From Deltaproteobacteria bacterium (GTDB lineage: Bacteria; Myxococcota; XYA12-FULL-58-9; JAUUZB01): a stretch of DNA of 10,568 nucleotides. The translations under genes and the position numbers were made by a program. Position 1 is the stretch's first letter; each line of letters begins with the position of its first letter. The notes under the pieces were generated by a model that was not told where the DNA came from, did not search any database, and saw nothing but the letters and a program-made list of their open reading frames with translations. Positions 1 through 7,100 of the stretch are shown here, piece by piece. The stretch spans positions 1-10,568 of the forward strand of contig JAUUZB010000050.1 in the NCBI GenBank assembly GCA_030590185.1, given 5' to 3'.

Positions 1-1064
1 CGTACGTTGCCGACCCACGGCCGACGTTCCAGCTCTTGCATCACGTCGGCCGGGATCTCGATCTCCGCACCCTCGGCGAACTCGTCGATGAAGTGTCGCA
101 CCAGCAGGGAGATGTCTTCGCTGCGGCGCCGCAGCGGTGGCACGTGGAGCTCCACGACGTTCAGACGAAAATAGAGATCCTCGCGAAAAGCGCCGGCCTG
201 AACCGCGGCGCGTAGATCCTTGTTAGTCGCCGCGATCACCCGAACGTCGACATTCACCGGCTGGTCGGAACCGACCACATCGACGACTCCCTCTTGCAAC
301 ACCCGCAGGAGCTTGCCCTGGGCAGGCGGGGGCAGCTCCGCCACCTCGTCGAGGAAGAGCGAGCCGCTGTCGGCCCGCCGAAAACGTCCCTGGCGGGAGC
401 GAGAGGCGCCGGTGAAGGCACCCTTCTGGTGACCAAACAGCTCCGATTCGATGAGCTCATTGGGGATGGCCGCGCAGTTCACCGCGACAAAGGGCTCCTC
501 CGTTCGATCGCTGCGCGCGTGAATGCGCCGGGCGATGAGCTCCTTTCCCGTGCCGCTCTCGCCGGTGATGAGAACAAAGGCCGAGCTCGCGGCCACGCGG
601 TCGGCCATCTGTACCGTGCTGGCCATGGCCTCCGAGGCGTAGATCATCGGACGCTCGACGCCCATCAGTTGCCGCCGCAGATCCCGGTTCTCCTGCGCGA
701 GGCGCAGGTGCTCGAGGGCCTTGTCCACCGCCAACAGCAGCTGGTCCCGGGTGAAGGGCTTGATGATGAAATCCGAGGCGCCGGCTTTCATCGCCTCGAC
801 CGCCGTGTCGATGTTGGCGAAGGCAGTGATGACCAACACCGGCGTTTCGGCGGACCGGCCCTTGAGCTCGCGGGTCACCTCGATGCCGGAGATATCCGGC
901 ATGCGTACATCCGTGATCACCAGCCCATGCCGTTCAGGATCGAAGCTCGCGAGGCCCACTCGACCGTTTTCTGCCTCGTCGACCGTGTGGCCGGCCTTCT
1001 GCAGGTTGAACGCGGCCATTTGGCGTCCGGCCGCGTCATCGTCGATCAACAGCAGGCGGGCCAT
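1..1064 (-). CDS. Sigma-54-dependent (NtrC-family) response regulator, C-terminus cut off by window edge
   Basis: An activator that is phosphorylated by a sensor kinase and then uses ATP to open sigma-54 promoters. Read on the minus strand, 354 codons are uninterrupted to the window edge. The receiver domain spans about residues 1-118, with an acidic pocket (D8-D10), phospho-acceptor D52 in TDVRMPD, T80 and K102 in IKPF. A helical linker follows (about 119-138). The AAA+ domain has Walker A GESGTGKE (168-175), the sigma-54 contact loop GAFTGA (215-220) and Walker B GSLFLDE (234-240). The visible part ends at the conserved W-x-GNV motif, so the C-terminal Fis-type DNA-binding domain lies outside. 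The start at 1064 has a GAGGAG ribosome site (1073-1078) eight bases upstream. It is divergent from the efflux operon and preceded by its own sigma-54 promoter, which suggests autoactivation. The partner histidine kinase is not in the window. Family assignment is secure; the signal sensed (probably copper or silver) is inferred from position only. Confidence 0.96.
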   Translation of the reverse strand, partial: MARLLLIDDDAAGRQMAAFNLQKAGHTVDEAENGRVGLASFDPERHGLVITDVRMPDISGIEVTRELKGRSAETPVLVITAFANIDTAVEAMKAGASDFIIKPFTRDQLLLAVDKALEHLRLAQENRDLRRQLMGVERPMIYASEAMASTVQMADRVAASSAFVLITGESGTGKELIARRIHARSDRTEEPFVAVNCAAIPNELIESELFGHQKGAFTGASRSRQGRFRRADSGSLFLDEVAELPPPAQGKLLRVLQEGVVDVVGSDQPVNVDVRVIAATNKDLRAAVQAGAFREDLYFRLNVVELHVPPLRRRSEDISLLVRHFIDEFAEGAEIEIPADVMQELERRPWVGNV

Positions 1065-1123
1065 GGGGGGAGCTCCTCGAGCGACAATCGGATCGCGCTC
1101 GGCACCGGGTTCGCGGTAAGAAT

Positions 1124-1139
1124 TGCACACCTCGTGCCA
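1124..1139 (-). promoter_or_regulatory. Sigma-54 (-24/-12) promoter for the response regulator
   Basis: On the minus strand the sequence is TGGCACGAGGTGTGCA. The published sigma-54 consensus is TGGCACG-N4-TTGC[A/T]. All seven bases of the -24 block match, three of four in the -12 block, and the GG-to-GC spacing is exactly ten bases. Transcription would start near 1113, giving a leader of about 49 bases before the ATG at 1064. It shares 14 of 16 bases with the plus-strand element at 1321-1336. Confidence 0.8.
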
Positions 1140-1208
1140 GTGGGGGGCATGGTCGGAGGCCCAAAAAAACGCCTGTGGTCTCGAAGGTCCGCATCCTGGC
1201 GGTCCAGT

Positions 1209-1231
1209 GACCCGGTCTTGCGCAGCGGGTC
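1209..1231. promoter_or_regulatory. Possible second regulator site (inverted repeat)
   Basis: GACCCG (1209-1214) and CGGGTC (1226-1231) form a perfect six-base inverted repeat around an 11-base centre. Its midpoint is about 20 bases, or two helical turns, from the midpoint of the palindrome at 1232-1249. NtrC-type activators often bind paired sites. The half-sites differ from those of the stronger palindrome, so this may be chance in GC-rich DNA. Confidence 0.25.
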
Positions 1232-1249
1232 GTGAAGAATATTCGTCAC
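1232..1249. promoter_or_regulatory. Candidate enhancer (activator-binding palindrome)
   Basis: GTGAAGAATATTCGTCAC is an 18-bp near-palindrome with eight of nine base pairs symmetric. It lies in an AT-richer patch of GC-rich DNA. Its centre is about 106 bases upstream of the start predicted from the plus-strand sigma-54 promoter and about 127 bases upstream of the one predicted on the minus strand. This is the distance range in which NtrC-type activators act by looping, and one site could serve both promoters. Binding by the adjacent regulator is inferred. Confidence 0.6.
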
Positions 1250-1320
1250 CACCGCTGAATAATAATGCACGACGCAGCTGGTTGCAGCCGAAATCCCAAA
1301 TGTTTCCAGTGATTAGCAGT

Positions 1321-1336
1321 CGGCACGCGGTGTGCA
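1321..1336 (+). promoter_or_regulatory. Sigma-54 (-24/-12) promoter for the efflux operon
   Basis: CGGCACGCGGTGTGCA keeps the invariant GG and GC with exactly ten bases between them. It matches the sigma-54 consensus at six of seven bases of the -24 block and three of four of the -12 block. The predicted start near 1347 leaves a leader of about 27 bases before the ATG at 1374, which contains the GAGGAA ribosome site. This argues against the upstream in-frame GTG at 1332, which overlaps the -12 element. Confidence 0.77.
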
Positions 1337-1373
1337 TCTACGCAGAGGACCATCGACGAACGAGGAATGTGAG

Positions 1374-2642
1374 ATGCGTCTCCCTGCGATATTGGCCCTG
1401 TTGTGCTCAGCGGTGCCAGCCCCGGCCCAGGCAGCTGAACCCGATCAGCTCATCGAGCTCGTGCGGTTGGCATTGGAGAATAACCCGGGCCTTCAGGCAG
1501 TCGAGGAGCAGATCGTCGCCCTCGGTCACGAGGAACAGAACGCCGGCGCTTGGAAAAACCCGAAGCTGAGCGTCGCGTATCAGAACGTGCCCGTCGACAC
1601 CTGGGCCCTCGGCCGCGAGGGCATGAGCATGCTCGCCATTCGCATCGAGCAGACCATCCCGTTCCCCGGCAAGAACAGCGACCGCGAACAGATCGTGCGC
1701 CTGGCGGCCGAAGCCAAGGGTTGGCACCTGGAGGAGCAACGCAGTCAGCTGCGGGTCGGGATCAAGCAGGCATACTATCGGCTCGGCCTGGTCCGGCAGC
1801 TCGAGGCCCTGACCCGTGCGCACGTGGCGTTGATCGAGCGCTTGGTCGACGTCGTGCGAGTCAAATACGAGGTCGGCCGCGCGGCCCAGCACGATCTGTT
1901 GCGCCTCGAGGTGCGCCGCGACCAACTCGAGGACGAGCTCGGTGACTACGCCCAACGGCAGGTGCAGCTGACCGCGGCCGTCAACCGTGCGGTCCATCGG
2001 GATCCCGAGACGCTCATCGTCACCCCGGCTCGATTCGAGCTTCGCCCACCGGTTGTCGATCTACCGGCCTTGCGGGATTTGGCCGTGGCGAATCGCCCCC
2101 TGCTCAAACAGCTCGCGACCAAGGAAGGCCGCTACCAGGCAAAGGCGGCCCTGGCGGAGTACGAGATCATCCCGGATCCCACCCTGTTCGTGGCCTATGG
2201 CGTGCGCACCTCGATGGCCGATGGGAGCGGCGGTCAGGACTTGATCACGGTGGGTATCGGCATGCCGTTGCCGGTCTTCTTCGGCTCGCGCAACCTCGCC
2301 CGGGCCGAGGAGTCCCTGGCCTTGGGGCGCAGCGTTGAGCGTCAACGCAGCGCCATGGTCGATGAGATCGACAGCGGTCTCACCGATGCCCTGGCGCGTT
2401 GGCAACGGGCCGCGACAAAGGTGGTGACCTATCGCGACCAGCTCGTGCCCGGCGCCCAGCGGGCCTTGGACGCGACCTTGTCCAGCTTCCAGGTCGACCG
2501 GGCCGACTTCACCTCTCTCTTTGACGTCGAGCTCCAATTGCTCGGATTTGAGAAGACCATTCGAACCGCGACGGTCGCCGGTCTCATGGCTCGAACATCG
2601 ATCGAGCTGTTGACCGGCCGCGAGCTCACACACGGAGAATGA
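1374..2642 (+). CDS. cusC: TolC-family outer-membrane factor of a metal efflux pump (CusC/CzcC type)
   Basis: The outer-membrane exit channel of a tripartite RND pump, expected to form a trimer spanning the outer membrane and periplasm. The 422-residue product starts with a Sec signal peptide ending at AQA-AEP (about residue 20). No lipobox Cys is placed for acylation, unlike E. coli CusC. The mature part looks like two outer-membrane efflux repeats (about 30-210 and 230-415), rich in long Leu/Arg/Glu/Gln helices. It includes NPKLSVAYQNVP near the N-terminus and an IEQTIPFPGK segment, equivalent to the conserved Q-x-[IL]-P-x-x-GK region of CzcC-like proteins. The second repeat has GIGMPLPVFFGSRN. 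The start at 1374 is supported by GAGGAA six bases upstream and by the sigma-54 promoter. It is the first gene of the operon, with two bases to the adaptor. The family is clear; the cusC name rests on the neighbours. Confidence 0.9.
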   Translation: MRLPAILALLCSAVPAPAQAAEPDQLIELVRLALENNPGLQAVEEQIVALGHEEQNAGAWKNPKLSVAYQNVPVDTWALGREGMSMLAIRIEQTIPFPGKNSDREQIVRLAAEAKGWHLEEQRSQLRVGIKQAYYRLGLVRQLEALTRAHVALIERLVDVVRVKYEVGRAAQHDLLRLEVRRDQLEDELGDYAQRQVQLTAAVNRAVHRDPETLIVTPARFELRPPVVDLPALRDLAVANRPLLKQLATKEGRYQAKAALAEYEIIPDPTLFVAYGVRTSMADGSGGQDLITVGIGMPLPVFFGSRNLARAEESLALGRSVERQRSAMVDEIDSGLTDALARWQRAATKVVTYRDQLVPGAQRALDATLSSFQVDRADFTSLFDVELQLLGFEKTIRTATVAGLMARTSIELLTGRELTHGE

Positions 2643-2644
2643 CC

Positions 2645-4171
2645 ATGGGACGCGTGCTCAACGGAACTCTTCTGCTGGCTGCCGTGGCGCTGGCGTTCGC
2701 GACGCCGCTCGGCACCCGCGCCCAGGATGAACCGGCCGGCAGCGATCATGGGCACGGGACCATCTACACCTGTGGCATGCATCCCAACATCGTCGAGGAC
2801 GGCCCCGGCACCTGCCCGATCTGCGGCATGGATCTGACTCCGAAAAAGCTCGGCGGTGCGTCGGGCGGGACGCCGGACACAGAGAAGAAGAAGCGACGGA
2901 TCAAACACTGGGTCGCTCCGATGGACCCCGCCTACATCTCCGACAAACCGGGCAAGTCGCCCATGGGCATGGACCTCATCCCGATCTACGAAGGCGAGGT
3001 CGGTGGCACCACGGTCACCATCGACCCGGTGGTCGTCCAAAACATGGGGTTGCGCATCGCGCCGGTCAAGCGGGGCACGATCTTCCGCCACATCCGCACC
3101 ATCGGCACCGTGGACGTGGCCGAGGATGAGCTGTCCGTGGTGAACCTGCGCTACTCCGGCTGGGTGGAGCGGATCTACGTCGACGAGACCGGCGTCAAGG
3201 TGAGCAAGGGCAAGGCCCTGTTCGATATCTATTCACCGGAGCTGGTCAGCGCCCAGGAGGAGTATCTCCTGGCCCTACGAACCTCCCCGGCGGATTCGCC
3301 CCTGGTGAACAGTGCTCGCCGCCGGCTGGAGTTCTTCGACCTGACCGCCTGGCACATCGACCAGATCGAAAAGGCGAAAAAGCCGCTGCGCACCCTGCAC
3401 GTGGTGGCCCCGCGGAGCGGCTATGTCCTGCACAAGAACGTCGTCCAGGGCGCCCGGATCAACGCCGGCGTCGACCTCTATCGCATCGGTAATCTCGCGA
3501 CGATCTGGGTCAACGCAGAGGTCTACGAATTCGACGCGCCCTGGGTGAATGTCGGTGCGCCCGCCACCATGCAGCTCTCGTTTCAGCAAGGCGCGGTTTA
3601 CGAGGGCAGCGTTTCGTACATCTACCCAACGTTGAACCCCAAGACCCGCACGCTCAGCGTGCGCCTGGAGTTCAACAACCCAGGCCTAGCGCTCAAGCCG
3701 GGCATGTTCGCCACGGTCCAGATCGACGCCCAGCGACGGAGCAACGTGACGATTCTCCCAACCGAGGCGATCATCCACTCCGGTACGCGTCAGCTGGTCT
3801 TCGTCGCTCTGGCGCTCGGCCGCTACGAGATGCGAGAGATCACCACCGGGCTCGTCGGTGACCGCTACGTGACCGAGGTTCTCTCTGGTCTCACGCCCGG
3901 CGAGCGGGTGGTCACCTCGGGGCAGTTCTTGCTCGACTCCGAGAGCCAACTCCAGGAGGCGGTTCAAAAGCTGCTCGCGGCGCGGTTGCACGCCAAGGAA
4001 AAGCGGGTCTTGGCCTCTGGCGATGAGACCGACGCCGGAGCGCCGCACGACCATGGCGGCGACAGCTACTTCACCTGTGGCATGCATCCGCAGATCGTCC
4101 AGGAGGAGCCGGGCACCTGCCCGATTTGCGGCATGGACCTCACGCCCACGACTCTAGGGTCGTCGAAGTAG
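2645..4171 (+). CDS. cusB: RND periplasmic adaptor, CusB type, with three metal-binding modules
   Basis: The membrane-fusion protein linking the inner-membrane pump to the outer-membrane channel; CusB also hands Cu(I)/Ag(I) to CusA. The product has 508 residues. A signal peptide ends near TRAQ-DE. A heavy-metal-binding module follows, with C43-G-M-H-P and C57-P-I-C60-G-M. Next is a Met-type module (WVAPMDP at 89-95, SPMGMD at 105-110), as is usual in CusB. The barrel-sandwich, hairpin and beta-barrel adaptor core runs from about 120 to 445. The C-terminus has a second Cys-type module (C478-GMHP, C492-PIC495-GM). The start at 2645 is preferred because GGAG (2634-2637) sits seven bases upstream. 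The in-frame ATG at 2639, which overlaps the previous stop, is too close to that site. Five bases separate it from the pump gene. The duplicated terminal module is the unusual feature. Confidence 0.95.
   Translation: MGRVLNGTLLLAAVALAFATPLGTRAQDEPAGSDHGHGTIYTCGMHPNIVEDGPGTCPICGMDLTPKKLGGASGGTPDTEKKKRRIKHWVAPMDPAYISDKPGKSPMGMDLIPIYEGEVGGTTVTIDPVVVQNMGLRIAPVKRGTIFRHIRTIGTVDVAEDELSVVNLRYSGWVERIYVDETGVKVSKGKALFDIYSPELVSAQEEYLLALRTSPADSPLVNSARRRLEFFDLTAWHIDQIEKAKKPLRTLHVVAPRSGYVLHKNVVQGARINAGVDLYRIGNLATIWVNAEVYEFDAPWVNVGAPATMQLSFQQGAVYEGSVSYIYPTLNPKTRTLSVRLEFNNPGLALKPGMFATVQIDAQRRSNVTILPTEAIIHSGTRQLVFVALALGRYEMREITTGLVGDRYVTEVLSGLTPGERVVTSGQFLLDSESQLQEAVQKLLAARLHAKEKRVLASGDETDAGAPHDHGGDSYFTCGMHPQIVQEEPGTCPICGMDLTPTTLGSSK
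2765..2848 (+). repeat. Heavy-metal-binding module, first copy in the adaptor gene
   Basis: Encodes the N-terminal CGMHP...CPICGMDLTP module. It is related to 4070-4153 in the same gene: over 26 aligned residues 21 are identical, including every Cys, Met and His. This points to duplication of a metal-binding module inside one gene, or separate acquisition of the same module at both ends. Confidence 0.85.
4070..4153 (+). repeat. Heavy-metal-binding module, second copy in the adaptor gene
   Basis: Encodes the C-terminal CGMHP...CPICGMDLTP module, the second copy of the unit at 2765-2848, offset by 1305 bases and so in frame with it. The preceding linker DAGAPHDHGGDSY contains two His residues. 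The gene ends about ten codons after the module. Confidence 0.85.
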
Positions 4172-4176
4172 CCGCC

Positions 4177-7100
4177 ATGATTGATTGGATCATCACCCAG
4201 AGCGTTCGCAATCGCCTCCTTGTCATCATCATTACGGGCGTGGTGATCGTCGCTGGGGTTTGGGCGTTGAAGACCACCCCGGTGGACGCCATCCCTGATC
4301 TCAGCGACGTGCAGGTGATCATCTTCACCGATTATCCGGGCCAGGCCCCGCAGGTGGTTGAGGACCAGGTGACCTATCCCCTCACCACCGCCATGCTCGC
4401 GGTCCCGTACGCCTCGGTGGTGCGGGGCTACTCCTTCTTCGGCTTCTCGATGGTCTACATCATCTTTGAGGATGGCACCGACCTCTACTGGGCCCGTTCG
4501 CGGGTCCTGGAGTATCTCAATTTCGCCCGCACCCGCCTGCCGACCGGCGTCAGCCCCCAGCTCGGTCCGGACGCGACCGGGGTCGGTTGGATTTACGAGT
4601 ACACCTTGACCGACTTCAGCCCCCGCACGTCGGTGCTGCGTCAAAAACTCGACCGGGACGGATCCGGGTTCATCGAGCCCACGGAGCTCCCCGAGCCGGC
4701 CGAACGCAGCGAGGTCGCAGGCGAGGAGGTAGCGGTCTACTCCCGCTCACAACTCGCTGAGCTGTTTGCCACCGATGACCCGCCGGGCGCCGCGCAGCCC
4801 CAGAAGTTCGCCGAGGACTCATTGCGTTTCATCGTCGAGAGCTTCGATCGTGACCGAGACAAACGCGTCTCCAAAGCCGAGCTCGAGATGGCCGCGAACT
4901 TCGAGGGGATCGATCTGTCCGAGCTCCGTTCCCTACAGGACTGGTACCTGCGCTACGAGCTGATGTCGGTCCCCGGCGTGTCCGAGGTGGCTTCGGTTGG
5001 GGGCTTTGTTCGCCAATACCAGGTCGAGGTCGATCCCGAGAAGCTCCGCGCCTACGGGATCCCGCTCGCCAAGATCAAAAGGGCGATCAAACGCAGCAAC
5101 ACCGACGTCGGCGGCCGTCTCCTGGAGATGGGCGAGACCGAGTTCATGGTGCGTGGCAAGGGCTACATTCAGTCGCTCGAGGACCTCCGCAACATCCCGA
5201 TCGGTGGGGATATGGAGACCCACACACCGGTCCTCCTTCGCCAGGTCGCCAACATCCAGATCGGCCCGGAGATGCGCCGTGGTTTGGTCGAGATGAACGG
5301 CGAGGGTGAAGTGGTCTCCGGCATCGTGATCATCCGGTTTGGCGAGAACGCCCTGGAGGTGATCAAACGCGTCAAGGAACGCATCGAGCAGCTCAAGGCT
5401 GGGCTGCCGCCGGGGGTGGAGATCCACGTCTCCTACGACCGCTCCAACCTAATCGAGCGGGCGATCACCACCCTCCAGACCAAGCTGATCGAAGAGCTGA
5501 TCGTGGTGGCCTTGATCTGCATCATCTTCCTGTTGCACTTCCGCTCGGCCTTCGTGGCGATCTTCACCCTGCCGGTGGGGATCCTGATGGCCTTCATCAT
5601 CATGCGTCTGCTCGGGATCAGCGCCAACATCATGAGCCTCGGAGGAATCGCCATTGCCATTGGAGTCATGGTCGATGCCTCCGTGGTGTTGGTGGAGAAC
5701 GTCCACAAGCACAAGGAACGGGATCACGGACTCAGCCAGGCGGAGTTGGTCATCGTCGCCTGCAAGGAGGTCGGCCCGGCGCTCTTCTTCTCCCTGTTGA
5801 TCGTCACGGTGAGCTTTTTGCCGGTCTTCAGCCTCGAGCAGCAGGAGGGCCGGCTGTTCTCCCCGCTCGCCTATACCAAGACCTTCGCCATGGCATCGGC
5901 GGCGGTCCTGGCGATCACCATCATCCCGGTGTTGATTTACTATTTCGTCCGGGGCGACATCCTGCCAGAGGCCAAGAATCCGATCAGCCGGTTCTTTATC
6001 TGGATCTATAGACCGCTGATCGAGCGAGTTTTGCGTTGGCCGAAGGCCACGGTCGTCGCGGCCGTAGCAATAGCCGCCTTTACCGTGGTGCCCTACCAAT
6101 CTCTGGGTAGCGAGTTCATGCCGCCTCTCAACGAAGGCGACCTGCTCTACATGCCGACCACACCCCCGGGGATCTCAATCACCAAGGCCAAGGAGCTGCT
6201 CCAGCAAACCGACAAGATCATCGCTTCCCACCCGCAGGTGGAGCACGTCCTCGGCAAGGTCGGTCGCGCTGAGACGGCCACCGACCCGGCGCCGTTGTCG
6301 ATGATCGAGACCACCATCATCTTGACGCCGACCGACACCTGGCCCGACGGCCAAACCATCGAGAAGATCATCAAGGAACTGGACGCCATGGTGCAGTTCC
6401 CGGGCCTGACCAATGCCTGGACCATGCCGATCAAGACCCGCATCGACATGTTGGCCACCGGCATCAAGACCCCGGTGGGCATCAAGCTCATGGGGGATGA
6501 CCTGGAGGTGCTCAATGAGCTCGGGCAGAAGATCGAAGCCGTGGTCCGCGAGCTTCCCGATACCTTGAGCGTCTATTCCGAGCGGGTGACCGGCGGCAAC
6601 TTCATCGACATCGACATCCGTCGCGAGGACGCGGCGCGCTTCGGGCTGACCATCGCGGACATCCAGGACGTCATCATGAGCGCCATTGGAGGCGTGAACG
6701 TGACCTGGACCGTCGAGGGGCTAGAGCGCTACCCGGTCAACGTCCGCTACCCGAGGGAGCTGCGCAACAGCATCGACCGGCTGCAGCGCGTGGCGGTGCC
6801 AACGCCCATGGGACACACCGTACCCCTGGCCGCCATCGCTGACATCTCGATCGTCAAGGGGCCACCGGCGATCAAGAGCGAGAATGCGCGCCGCACCGCC
6901 TGGATCTATGTCGACCTCGAGACCTCCGACGTGGGTGGCTACGTGGAACATGCGCGTCAGGTGGTCTCGTCACAGGTCCCGTTGCCCGAGGGCGTGTCCC
7001 TCGTCTGGTCCGGGCAGTTCGAATACATGGAGCGCGCCAATGAGCGTCTCTCCGTGCTCATTCCATTGATCCTGGCAGTGATCTTTCTGCTGCTCTACGT

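Larger units (their letters stand above)
1065..1373. other. Divergent control region between regulator and efflux operon
   Basis: This 309-base stretch has no convincing gene. It holds two outward-facing sigma-54 promoters, a central palindrome, a possible second inverted repeat and a run of seven A residues (1163-1169) that could help bend DNA. Sigma-54 promoters need an upstream enhancer and DNA looping, and the spacing here suits that. Both flanking genes have good ribosome sites at its borders. Confidence 0.85.

Noticed and set aside
1157..1174. AGGC-A-rich-GCCT hairpin in the divergent region
   Set aside because: A four-base stem with a ten-base loop is not stable enough and is expected by chance. 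The A run is noted only as possible DNA bending.
294..1235. Long plus-strand open frame (313 codons) opposite the regulator
   Set aside because: It is a shadow of the minus-strand NtrC-type gene, which has complete family motifs. The plus-strand translation has no recognisable domain and a composition typical of GC-rich antisense frames.
1332..1373. Upstream in-frame GTG start for the outer-membrane factor
   Set aside because: It overlaps the sigma-54 -12 element and would put 14 charged residues before the signal peptide. ATG at 1374 has a good ribosome site.
5449..6099. Minus-strand open frame opposite the RND pump gene
   Set aside because: Its translation is dominated by Asp/Gly/His/Arg, the usual antisense image of hydrophobic membrane codons. 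There is no ribosome site and no known domain.
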